From positions 1 to 12,828 of the forward strand of contig JAJRZO010000018.1 of assembly GCA_024275215.1 (NCBI GenBank): a stretch of DNA of 12,828 bases, written 5' to 3'. The position numbers were made by a program, and so were the translations under genes. This document shows positions 5,955 through 12,828 of the stretch, piece by piece (position 1 is the first letter of the stretch; each line of letters starts with the position of its first letter). A model generated the notes under the pieces. It made no database searches. It was given only the letters and a program-made list of their open reading frames with translations, and was not told where the DNA came from. This DNA is from Candidatus Zixiibacteriota bacterium. Its GTDB lineage: Bacteria; Zixibacteria; MSB-5A5; JAABVY01; JAHJOQ01.

Positions 5955-8900
5955 ATGCCGAGAAAGACTTTGATTCTTTTTGTTCTCTCAGCCTTCATTG
6001 TGACTTTGACCGTCACTTCTGCTCTTGCGGGAGTCAGTTCGGCGGTGAAGAAAAACAAAATAGTTACAGGCCTCGAAGAGAGCAACGGAGAGTATGTTAA
6101 TACCCCCCACTACAGCCCATCAGCTTCACCCGGCCTTACGATGGGTTATACATGGTATGATTACCAGGCCAATGGTACTCCCGGTCGTCAGGTATCTCTG
6201 ATGCCCGGAAGCAGTTACCTGCATTTTGTCTGGATGAAGGGTCACTCACCGACGTCTGATACTGCGCGAAAAATCGCTTACAACGTACGTAACCTGACTG
6301 TAGGTGCGTGGGTGCATGGCTCAGGAGCCGCAGGCGGTAAGATTTACCCGCAGGGTGATATCAACGAAATCGGTGGTTACACGAGTTGTGATGTCAGGTC
6401 GGATGGCGCAGTAGTCATTGCTTTCCATGGTGGACCTGATGCGGACAACTATGGCACACGCGCAGGATACGACGCAGGCGCGCCGAATGGTTTCATTACG
6501 TTTGGGCAGGCCCCAAAACCTCCGAACTGCGAAGATATTGTAACCGGTAAATTTGAACTCGACAGCAAGTACATCTGGCCTGTCGTCGACTGGTCGGACT
6601 CGGCAGGGACAAGCATTATTCAGGTCGTTTCTCTTGAGTCTCCCCCTTCATCGGCCTCGGCGGGTGAGATCCAGTCTGTGATCTACTACCGTCAGGAAGC
6701 CAATGGTTCATGGGGTTGTGGTCGCTTCATTGACTCGGTCTATAATGTTTCTCCGTTGATCAGGGTTGATCCTACGGACAACGCGCATGTGATTATTGCC
6801 TACTTGAAGCCCGTCTACTATGAAAACGATCCTAATGATCCATGCGGTCTGACACAGTGGGACAATGATGTTGTCTATGTTGAGTCCTTCGACTATGGTA
6901 AGACCTGGACGAATTTCGTCAATGTGACTGATTACAGTCAGGGTGGAACGGTTGACATCAGCACATTGCCCAACGGGCTTGCTTACACAGACCTGACAGC
7001 AATGTTCGACACAAATGGTAAGCTTCACATCGTATGGAACACGGCGCTTCGCGATGTTGCAGCCGGCGAAGGTTGTTCTCCTGACGCCTCGAGATCCAGA
7101 ATTTGGCACTGGGATGATGGTCCGTCAGGTTGCATAACTATCGTCTATGACGCCTCGACACCCGGCAAAGACAACAACCCAGGCGTCTGGAACTTGTCAG
7201 CTTCCAAGCCGAATATTTCGGAATGTAACGGCAAGTTCTATGTTTCATTCACCAGATTCGGCGCCGATGCAAGTGGAGATTATAACCTTGATAACTCCGC
7301 TGGTGGTTTTGCGAATGGTGAAATCTTCCTGACAGCTTCTACGAGTGACGGTGTGACATGGGGTGAGGCGATCAACCTTACCAACTCGCCTTCACCAGAT
7401 TGTGAAGCCGGGGATTGCGACAGTGATCACTGGCCGACAATGGCTATCTATTCATCCGATTCGGTACACATCGAGTATGTCAATGATAAGGATGCCGGTG
7501 GCTGGGCTGGTGGCGCTCAGGCTGAGGGTGTTGGAACCGATAACCCGGTCAACTACCTCGCATATGATTGCTTCACACCAGCGGGTTACTGTAATGTTGG
7601 CTTCACACCGAACTCAATTGGCTACCCGATGTGGATTGCGCCGAATGACGGATCGACTGGTTGTACTGGTGATATAGACACAACATTCACCATTTCATTG
7701 GTGAACGTCGGTAACCAGAACACAACCTATACCATAACTGAAAGCTCTGATCCTGACAACATTATCGCTGGTATCACCAATTCCTCGGCAAGTTTGCCTG
7801 CAGGTTGTGGTAATACTGCTGAAGCCGTTGTCACTCTTGGTCCTGTCGCAAGTGAAGGCGTATACAACGCTGAGATCAGCATTGATGCGTGCGGCACTAC
7901 TATCGGTACTATTCCGATACAGTTGTTTGTCTACTGCGACTTCTTTGTTCCCGAGTCCCAGACTCTCTCGACCAGTTGCTGGTCTATCGGCGTCTGGAAC
8001 ACTCCGAGAGCAGGGCTTGCTCAGAGGGATGACCAGGGCAACATGTACTGGTTCACTCTTGATGATTACTTCATGTATGATGAAGGTCTGATCGTTACAT
8101 ACGCAAATGATGTTTCAAACACTACATTCTCTATGTTTGACGGATCTGATTCAGAACGTGAGTTCCGCGCTCTCAGTCCTCTGACAGTGACAGAGGTAAC
8201 CGGTGAGTATACATATGCTACTGGTGAATTTGCTACTCAGGATACCGCGATTACCGGCGTATCCGAATACTGGATTCCGAGTCATCCTGACACTTGCGTA
8301 ATGATCGAGCGTTTCAAAATCTGCAATAACTCTGATGCGGCGATCACGATTCACCTTGGTGAAGGCATCGACTGGGATATTCCGGACGGTGGTAAGGATC
8401 ACGGTGGAATCGACGAGAGCAGGAATATGATCTACCAGTACAGCGGCGAACCAGGTAGTGAGAGTAACTACGGCGGCGCTTCGATATGCACCAATATCCC
8501 CGGCGCTGCAATCATGCAGAACGATGAATGGGTATATCCGAACAGTGGATACACTCCCGACAGTATCGGTGATTTCCTCGCCACTCACACTGGTTGGGTG
8601 AACTGGGAAAATACCGACCCGGATTCTGCAGAAGATCTGAGTTGTACGTATGTGATTGCTCAGAATCTCACTCTTGAGGTAGATTCCTGTTACTTCTATT
8701 GCAAGGTCAAAGCCTCGACAACCGGCGGCCTGACTGAGCTTCAGGCCCTGATCGACAAGGGCAAGGCGTGGATCACAGATCACGGCATTGAATGCGGTGG
8801 CGGTGGCGGTCCATCCTGCCTGCCTGGCGATGCCGACGGTTCTGGCGGCGTCGATATCGATGATGTGGTATATTTGATTAACTACATCTTTGGTGGCGGA

Positions 8901-9026
8901 CCTGAGCCTGTCGAGGACGTCTGTTGCGGTGATGCTGATGGTTCCGGCGCTGTCGACATCGATGATGTTGTATATCTGATCAACTACATCTTCGGTGGCG
9001 GACCAGCCCCTGTTGATGTCTGCTAA
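5955..9026 (+). CDS. Large exported Asp-box protein with Ig-like and paired dockerin-like repeats
   Basis: A 1023-aa secreted or surface protein. Residues 1-25 are a signal peptide (MPRKTLILF...ALA/GV). Residues of about 40-560 look like a sialidase-type beta-propeller. A canonical Asp-box SFDYGKTW lies at 311-318 and a degenerate one, STSDGVTW, at 462-469. The Asp-box marks the fold and does not prove sialidase activity; I see no sialidase catalytic set. Residues of about 574-661 resemble an Ig/CARDB-like module, followed by an unassigned beta-rich region to about 940. A glycine linker (ECGGGGGP) leads into two dockerin type I-like loops (GDADGSGGVDIDD from 958 and GDADGSGAVDIDD from about 994), each followed by VVYLINYIFGGGP. 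Many Cys residues suggest disulfides outside the cytoplasm. ATG at 5955 follows AGAGGAG by 7 nt. Exact function unknown; a carbohydrate- or surface-binding role is inference. Confidence 0.9.
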   Translation: MPRKTLILFVLSAFIVTLTVTSALAGVSSAVKKNKIVTGLEESNGEYVNTPHYSPSASPGLTMGYTWYDYQANGTPGRQVSLMPGSSYLHFVWMKGHSPTSDTARKIAYNVRNLTVGAWVHGSGAAGGKIYPQGDINEIGGYTSCDVRSDGAVVIAFHGGPDADNYGTRAGYDAGAPNGFITFGQAPKPPNCEDIVTGKFELDSKYIWPVVDWSDSAGTSIIQVVSLESPPSSASAGEIQSVIYYRQEANGSWGCGRFIDSVYNVSPLIRVDPTDNAHVIIAYLKPVYYENDPNDPCGLTQWDNDVVYVESFDYGKTWTNFVNVTDYSQGGTVDISTLPNGLAYTDLTAMFDTNGKLHIVWNTALRDVAAGEGCSPDASRSRIWHWDDGPSGCITIVYDASTPGKDNNPGVWNLSASKPNISECNGKFYVSFTRFGADASGDYNLDNSAGGFANGEIFLTASTSDGVTWGEAINLTNSPSPDCEAGDCDSDHWPTMAIYSSDSVHIEYVNDKDAGGWAGGAQAEGVGTDNPVNYLAYDCFTPAGYCNVGFTPNSIGYPMWIAPNDGSTGCTGDIDTTFTISLVNVGNQNTTYTITESSDPDNIIAGITNSSASLPAGCGNTAEAVVTLGPVASEGVYNAEISIDACGTTIGTIPIQLFVYCDFFVPESQTLSTSCWSIGVWNTPRAGLAQRDDQGNMYWFTLDDYFMYDEGLIVTYANDVSNTTFSMFDGSDSEREFRALSPLTVTEVTGEYTYATGEFATQDTAITGVSEYWIPSHPDTCVMIERFKICNNSDAAITIHLGEGIDWDIPDGGKDHGGIDESRNMIYQYSGEPGSESNYGGASICTNIPGAAIMQNDEWVYPNSGYTPDSIGDFLATHTGWVNWENTDPDSAEDLSCTYVIAQNLTLEVDSCYFYCKVKASTTGGLTELQALIDKGKAWITDHGIECGGGGGPSCLPGDADGSGGVDIDDVVYLINYIFGGGPEPVEDVCCGDADGSGAVDIDDVVYLINYIFGGGPAPVDVC

Positions 9027-9064
9027 CTGATTTAGAATCAGATCAACAGAGGAATACATCTGAA

Positions 9065-9098
9065 GGGAGCGGCTATAACAGGCCGCTCCCTTTCTTTT
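9065..9098 (+). terminator. Rho-independent terminator of the 1023-aa protein gene
   Basis: GGGAGCGGC (9065-9073) and GCCGCTCCC (9082-9090) form a perfect 9-bp stem with an 8-nt loop, followed by TTTCTTTT. It lies about 38 bp after the stop codon. Confidence 0.93.
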
Positions 9099-9448
9099 GT
9101 CTGCATCTCGCAATATAAGTGATGAGAATTGATACTTGTCTGTGTGCCCTAATAAGAGTCTGGCAAAGAACTAATCACATCTTTCCTCACGAGCTTGCGA
9201 GGGCTGCGATCATGTGCATTCTGTGCTTGTATGTACTGGTACAATAAGATTATTTCACGGAGACTCAGCCACTATGTGCACGACCTAATTGAAGGTGAGG
9301 TATGTGTCGCAGACGGATTCTCGGATGCTATATCTGAAGACAACGACAGTAGAAAGGAATCCCCCTTTTCCTTACAACTGACGCGAGTTTAGTAGCTCGC
9401 CAAACCACAAATATGCTGGATTTTTCTATCAAAAATATCACTTTTTGT

Positions 9449-9476
9449 TTGACAAATAATGATACACTGGTATATT
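9449..9476 (+). promoter_or_regulatory. Sigma-70 promoter for RNA copy B
   Basis: TTGACA (9449-9454), a 16-bp spacer and TATATT (9471-9476). The distance from the -10 box to the conserved GGGC of the RNA is 45-47 nt, as in copy A, so promoter and RNA appear to be one conserved unit. Confidence 0.75.
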
Positions 9477-9482
9477 GTCAGT

Positions 9483-9580
9483 GCTTCATTCCTCATTTAC
9501 CTTACCAATGCCCAATCCCCAGGGCGAATAGGACTGGATCTGGGGTCGGCTTGCTTCTCGCAATGACCGGCCCCATCTAA
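9483..9580 (+). ncRNA. Candidate small structured RNA, copy B
   Basis: Predicted RNA of about 98 nt with the same order of elements as copy A: CATTCCTC, TACCAA, a GCCC/GGGC hairpin with loop AATCCCCA (9510-9525), the stretch TAGGACTGGATCTGG, then a longer stem. That stem pairs GGGGTCGG (9542-9549) with CCGGCCCC (9567-9574) through one T-G wobble. Where copy A has an A-T pair, copy B has G-C, a compensatory change. The tract after the stem (ATCTAATTCC) is a weaker terminator than in copy A. No convincing gene follows on this strand before the convergent PAS gene, which favours a free-standing RNA over a riboswitch or attenuator. Confidence 0.6.
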
Positions 9581-9790
9581 TTCCTATATAAGAGAAAAAC
9601 TCCCTTCACTCTGGTTGCCTTCATACACAGCACAGGGGTATTCCAAGAAAAGACATATACGCCTCAAGTCTTTTAATGCCAACTACTTTGCCTGACAGGC
9701 GACATAAGAGAAGAAGCTATCAGCGCGAATCATGTGCTACGACAACAACCTCTAACGTATTCTTTAGCAGTCACCCCACTGCTTTAATTT

Positions 9791-9820
9791 ACAATAAAAC
9801 AGATGGGAAATCTATGTCAA
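9791..9820 (-). promoter_or_regulatory. Possible promoter directed against RNA copy B
   Basis: Minus-strand TTGACA (9815-9820) with TATTGT (9791-9796) at an 18-bp spacing, or TTATTG at 17 bp. It lies just past the stop of the PAS/LuxR gene. No minus-strand gene follows; transcription would run antisense through copy B. The -10 box is mediocre, so this is tentative. Confidence 0.35.
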
Positions 9821-9868
9821 GGGGATCAAATAGGGCAAGAGTTGCCACTAAATGAGTATAATAAATAC

Positions 9869-11788
9869 TTATTTACGTTTTAAGTTTTTAAGATCCAAGG
9901 ACTTCAGATATGTGGCCAGATTAGTCTTTGTTCCGCTTAGTTCAAGTTTGCGGCGAATCTGTTGTCTGAACTTGTTGACTGTAAGAACTGAAATGTTAAG
10001 GACTTCAGCAATTTGGGAAGTATTCTTTCCAGTTCTAATCATTTCGCAGACTTGCATCTCCCTGCGAGTCAGTTGAGAAAACCTGGATTCGAGAGTTCTC
10101 AGATAAGGCGAGGTAAGATCACTCAGTATTGACTTAAGCATCGTAGTATAAATTTCAGCCGATTCACCAAGTTTCTTTCTCATCTCCTTCAATAGTGGAT
10201 AGACCATTCGTGTCATATTAGCGTGGATTTCACGCCCTGTTTCCTTGCGTTCTTCCTCGATATGTCCAAGAACTTCACGCAGCGCGATATTTGTCTCCAG
10301 AAGTTGCTTCTGCTCCTTTTGAAGGTCGGCGTAAGCTCGTCGCAGCTCCTGTTCGAACCTTTTCCTTTCGGTGATGTCGACCACTATTCCACGAATACCG
10401 TATACCGATCCGCCTCGTTGTATGGGGCTCGAATAAATCATCACAGGAACCTTGCTGCCATCCTTGCGAACGAGATCATATTCTCTTTCCACATTGATTC
10501 TTTCATCCATAGTTTCGCGAACTCTTGCCATCACTGTTTCGTGTTCCCCGGGATCAAAGAGATCAAGAACATGCAACCCTCTTATGAGATCATCACTGGT
10601 GTAGCCGGTGAGTTTCAGTGCCTGTCTATTCGCAAATGTGAAGCGACCTTCACGATCAGCTTCGTACACGGTCAGGGGCAGCAGGTCTGCAAGTTCTCGG
10701 AATCTCTCTTCACTCTCTTTCAGCATTTGGGCGGCAATTTTCATTTCGGTCACATCTCTGCTGATAATCATGACTGACTGTTCGTCCCCGTTACATTCGA
10801 GAGGAACGACTCTTGACTCCCACCAGGCTGATCTTGGACCATCAGCGCCGTCAGCAAGGATTTCGTAGATTCCCGGTTCCCCGGTACTCAGGACAGACTC
10901 AAGCGTTTTCTTCACCACATCGTGGTAGTCTTTGTGGATATAATCATAAATCTTTGTGCCGATAGCCTTGTCAACTATATCATATTTAAGTAAAGTACGG
11001 TTGAGAGACAAAACAGTGCCATCCGGAGCTACAGTTGTTATGATATCCGGTATATTTGCCAATAGTGAGCGCCATTCTTCTTCTCTATCCTTGAGGGCGC
11101 TTTTAACCTCAACAAGCTTGCTCATATCCCTTGCGATTCCGAGAACAGCGACAATATCTCCTGACTTGACTCTGATAGGAGCGAGACTTGTACTGTATGG
11201 AACCTTGTGATTTAACAACTCGGGCTCAGAATCATCTGTAATCGACTCCCCCGTGTCGAACACTTTTCTGATAGAGTTCATGTGTGTGTCTGCTACAGCT
11301 TGCGGGAACACATCCCACATTGTTTTACCCACAAAGTCGCAGACCTCACCACCCAGCCGTTCAGCGGCGATTTTGTTCATAAACAGAAAATGCCCATCGC
11401 GGTCAACCATGAAGATCGCTTCCAGGGTACTTTCTGCAAGTATTCGATACTGTTGATGGTCATCGATCAGTGCAATCTGTAATTGTCCTGGATCGTCTGT
11501 GAAATCCGAACTCAGGTCTTCATGTTCCACGACCTGCATTTCCACAATACTGTGAGAATCGACTTTTTCACCAGTCGATGAAATAATTCTGAAACCCAGT
11601 TTTCTTCCAGTCTTATCAATTTGCCTGAGTTCGGAGAGGCTTTTTCCTGACAGCTCATTTTTGGAACAGGCAATCAACTTTTCCGCGGCAGCATTGCAAT
11701 TGATAATTGTGTTGTCATTGTCGACAACCAGCAAAGCTCTGTAGCTTAACTCAAACAACCGTTTATAATCGACTTCAGGATCAGTCAT
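9869..11788 (-). CDS. Multi-PAS sensor with C-terminal LuxR-type HTH
   Basis: A 639-aa soluble signalling protein with no signal peptide or membrane segment. Numbered from the ATG at 11788, there are four PAS domains at about 8-90, 113-225, 236-350 and 358-475. PAS4 is the most canonical (ESEERFRELADLLPLTVYEADREGRFTFANRQAL). A helical or coiled-coil segment follows at 475-525, and a LuxR/GerE-type DNA-binding domain at about 573-635 (LTRREMQVCEMIRTGKNTSQIAEVLNISVLTVNKFRQQIRRKL). The helix at about 511-530 reads EEERKETGREIHANMT and resembles the HisKA_3 H-box of LuxR-linked kinases, with His522, but there is no ATPase domain and no receiver. It is therefore probably a one-component regulator whose PAS ligand is unknown. 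An in-frame TTG at 11818 would add 10 residues. For the ATG, GGGAGG lies 11 nt upstream, rather far. It follows folE2 by 52 bp on the same strand. Confidence 0.9.
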   Translation of the reverse strand: MTDPEVDYKRLFELSYRALLVVDNDNTIINCNAAAEKLIACSKNELSGKSLSELRQIDKTGRKLGFRIISSTGEKVDSHSIVEMQVVEHEDLSSDFTDDPGQLQIALIDDHQQYRILAESTLEAIFMVDRDGHFLFMNKIAAERLGGEVCDFVGKTMWDVFPQAVADTHMNSIRKVFDTGESITDDSEPELLNHKVPYSTSLAPIRVKSGDIVAVLGIARDMSKLVEVKSALKDREEEWRSLLANIPDIITTVAPDGTVLSLNRTLLKYDIVDKAIGTKIYDYIHKDYHDVVKKTLESVLSTGEPGIYEILADGADGPRSAWWESRVVPLECNGDEQSVMIISRDVTEMKIAAQMLKESEERFRELADLLPLTVYEADREGRFTFANRQALKLTGYTSDDLIRGLHVLDLFDPGEHETVMARVRETMDERINVEREYDLVRKDGSKVPVMIYSSPIQRGGSVYGIRGIVVDITERKRFEQELRRAYADLQKEQKQLLETNIALREVLGHIEEERKETGREIHANMTRMVYPLLKEMRKKLGESAEIYTTMLKSILSDLTSPYLRTLESRFSQLTRREMQVCEMIRTGKNTSQIAEVLNISVLTVNKFRQQIRRKLELSGTKTNLATYLKSLDLKNLKRK

Positions 11789-11840
11789 GCAGACATCATC
11801 CTCCCGGTCAAAATACAATCACAAAACCAATGCTGTACTC

Positions 11841-12635
11841 TCACGCAGGACCCCGCAGTTCTGCGAGATTTTGTTCGATTGAAGCATAGGCATTGTGGTT
11901 ATGTATCGATTCGAAGTTCTCGGCTTCCACTGAATACCAATCGATTCTGTTATCATTTGATATTCTGGATGCGACATTCCGAACTATATCCTCAACAAAT
12001 GTCGGGTTGTCATAAGCATGCTCTGTTATGAACTTCTCGTCTTCGCGTTTGAGATGAGTGTAAATGTCATGCGAACCGGATTTCTCTACAATTCCGATTA
12101 ACTCCTCGAGCCAGACGAATTTATTCGTCAGCGCAGAAAGGGTAACAATTGACCTCTGGTTATGCGCTCCCCTGTCTGCAATCTCTTTGGAACATGGGCA
12201 GACCGATGTCAACGGAACCCGCACGGTGAGAGTCGACAGGAGCTTCGAATCACTGCCGAGCGAAGTTGCAATAGTGCATCTGTAGTGCATCAAACCTTCG
12301 GAACCGGTGACTGGCGCAGCTTTCATGATGAAATACGGAAATGTCATTTCGAGATGCGCAGTATCGGCAGATAGTTGTTTTCTTGTAAAGCTAAGAATCC
12401 GATCGATCTTTCTTGGGTCAATTTCAGAACGGTATCTGTTCAGAATCTCTACGAAACGCGACATATGCGTACCCTTGAATTTCCGGGGAAGATCGACGTA
12501 GAAGTTTATCTCGGCAGTTGTCTGCTGAGTTTCGTTCCGCATGTCTCGCAGCACAATCGGATAAATGAGATTCTTGATGCCGACTCTGTCGATGTCGATA
12601 TTTCTTGGATCAGGTGTTTCTCTTATATCAATCAT
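11841..12635 (-). CDS. folE2: GTP cyclohydrolase IB (FolE2)
   Basis: Cytoplasmic enzyme that converts GTP to 7,8-dihydroneopterin triphosphate, the entry step to folate and, in many bacteria, to queuosine. The 264-aa length and motif order fit the family. The N-terminus DIDRVGIKNLIYPI aligns with the usual family start, and the signature VPLTSVCPCSKEIADRGAHNQRS contains Cys146, Cys148 and His158, the spacing of the metal-binding and catalytic residues in characterised FolE2. ELIGIVEKSGS and EHAYDNPTFVEDIVR follow. The start at 12635 is chosen because the 41 residues between it and the next upstream start (12758) are low-quality and not family-like. The ribosome binding site is weak (AAAAGG about 11 nt upstream). 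Some FolE2 genes are zinc-responsive backups of FolE; I see no proof of that here. PAS/LuxR gene 9869-11788 follows in the same direction. Confidence 0.95.
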   Translation of the reverse strand: MIDIRETPDPRNIDIDRVGIKNLIYPIVLRDMRNETQQTTAEINFYVDLPRKFKGTHMSRFVEILNRYRSEIDPRKIDRILSFTRKQLSADTAHLEMTFPYFIMKAAPVTGSEGLMHYRCTIATSLGSDSKLLSTLTVRVPLTSVCPCSKEIADRGAHNQRSIVTLSALTNKFVWLEELIGIVEKSGSHDIYTHLKREDEKFITEHAYDNPTFVEDIVRNVASRISNDNRIDWYSVEAENFESIHNHNAYASIEQNLAELRGPA

Positions 12636-12675
12636 TTTTACATACGCCTTTTCATTGAGTCGTGACTGTACATAT

Positions 12676-12704
12676 AAATTAGCATGTCTGAGCATGCAAT
12701 GCAA
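12676..12704 (-). promoter_or_regulatory. Possible folE2 promoter with overlapping inverted repeat
   Basis: Minus-strand TTGCAT (12699-12704), a 17-bp spacer and TAATTT (12676-12681) lie about 40 bp upstream of the ATG. Within the spacer GCATG (12682-12686) and CATGC (12692-12696) form an inverted repeat with a 6-nt centre, where a repressor could bind. Neither the box match nor the palindrome is strong enough to name a regulator. Confidence 0.35.
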
Positions 12705-12828
12705 CAGTTCCGAAGCTTTTTGCTGTCTTTGTTGACGGTGCACAGAAACGGCGTACAACGGTACTCAAGAATCCCTGACTGTGTACAAAATCATGAGGAT
12801 ACACCAATTTACACATTTGTACGGACAT

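Larger units (their letters stand above)
9099..9868. other. Gene-free region carrying RNA copy B
   Basis: About 770 bp between the convergent exported-protein gene and the PAS/LuxR gene. The open frame at 9195-9392 and a 59-codon ATG frame at 9676-9855 both lack a ribosome binding site and any recognisable product. The supported content is the promoter and RNA module at 9449-9580. There is also a possible opposing minus-strand promoter at 9791-9820 and a weak hairpin, AGCAGT-CACCCC-ACTGCT, at 9766-9783 followed by TTTAATTT. Confidence 0.6.

Noticed and set aside
5810..6100. Open frame of 96 codons in the leader of the exported-protein gene
   Set aside because: It starts at a TTG, overlaps the true gene in another frame and has no family resemblance. 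The GGAG-type site nearby lies after its start.
8826..9010. Repeated DNA within the dockerin tail as a possible CRISPR-like or recombination repeat
   Set aside because: The similarity follows the two protein repeats codon by codon with synonymous differences, so protein selection or domain duplication explains it.
8151..9113. Long minus-strand open frame (320 codons) opposite the end of the exported-protein gene
   Set aside because: It is fully antisense to the dockerin tail and upstream region, its product has no recognisable domain, and the plus-strand reading has clear family motifs and a terminator.
9195..9392. 65-codon plus-strand frame in the gap after the terminator
   Set aside because: No Shine-Dalgarno, no promoter, and unnatural composition (Cys-rich start, no domain).
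9676..9855. 59-codon ATG frame downstream of RNA copy B, giving a basic Ser/Thr-rich peptide
   Set aside because: There is no ribosome binding site, no recognisable motif and a composition typical of non-coding sequence. Kept only as a remote alternative for what copy B might lead.

Overview
The window comes from a bacterial chromosome. I read it as a candidate-phylum lineage resembling Zixibacteria or its relatives. The main reason is two exported proteins that end in paired dockerin-like repeats of the form GDADGSGxVDIDDVVYLIxYIF. Stand-alone metabolic genes and extracytoplasmic surface proteins typical of a Gram-negative envelope fit this. The placement rests on family knowledge and was not tested by phylogeny. 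I see no phage, insertion sequence, CRISPR array, rRNA or tRNA.

Layout. Positions 1-828 (+) hold nearly all of a prephenate dehydratase (PheA). Positions 829-1328 are a gene-free block of palindromes flanked by two 65-bp direct repeats. Positions 1329-2726 (-) encode an exported dockerin-tailed protein. Positions 2727-3020 hold its own promoter plus a separate, strong sigma-70-like promoter driving a short structured RNA (copy A). Positions 3021-4247 (-) encode a LOR/SDH-family (TIGR00300, ornithine cyclodeaminase-like) enzyme. Positions 4473-5069 (-) encode a small exported beta-barrel-like protein with a clear promoter and terminator. Positions 5154-5954 are gene-free and end in a promoter and a leader of about 360 nt for a 1023-aa exported Asp-box/dockerin protein (5955-9026, +), which has a terminator at 9065-9098. 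Positions 9099-9868 contain a second copy (B) of the promoter plus short RNA module. Positions 9869-11788 (-) encode a four-PAS, LuxR-HTH regulator. Positions 11841-12635 (-) encode the type IB GTP cyclohydrolase FolE2, 52 bp upstream of the PAS gene and possibly co-transcribed with it.

How the genes relate. PheA (phenylalanine), the LOR/SDH enzyme (ornithine/proline) and FolE2 (folate or queuosine entry) are unlinked housekeeping functions. The two dockerin-tailed proteins and the barrel-like protein are envelope or exported components, each with its own promoter. The window is therefore mostly single-gene transcription units with near-consensus TTGACA -35 boxes, not one pathway operon.

The most notable signal is the pair of short RNA-like modules at about 2814-2911 (-) and 9483-9580 (+). 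Each has a sigma-70 promoter, a nearly constant distance from -10 box to first hairpin, a near-identical 32-nt core, and a second hairpin with a compensatory base-pair change. Copy A ends in a terminator and lies upstream of an independent mRNA promoter. Copy B has no convincing downstream gene on its strand. Together these suggest a small-RNA family that I do not recognise.
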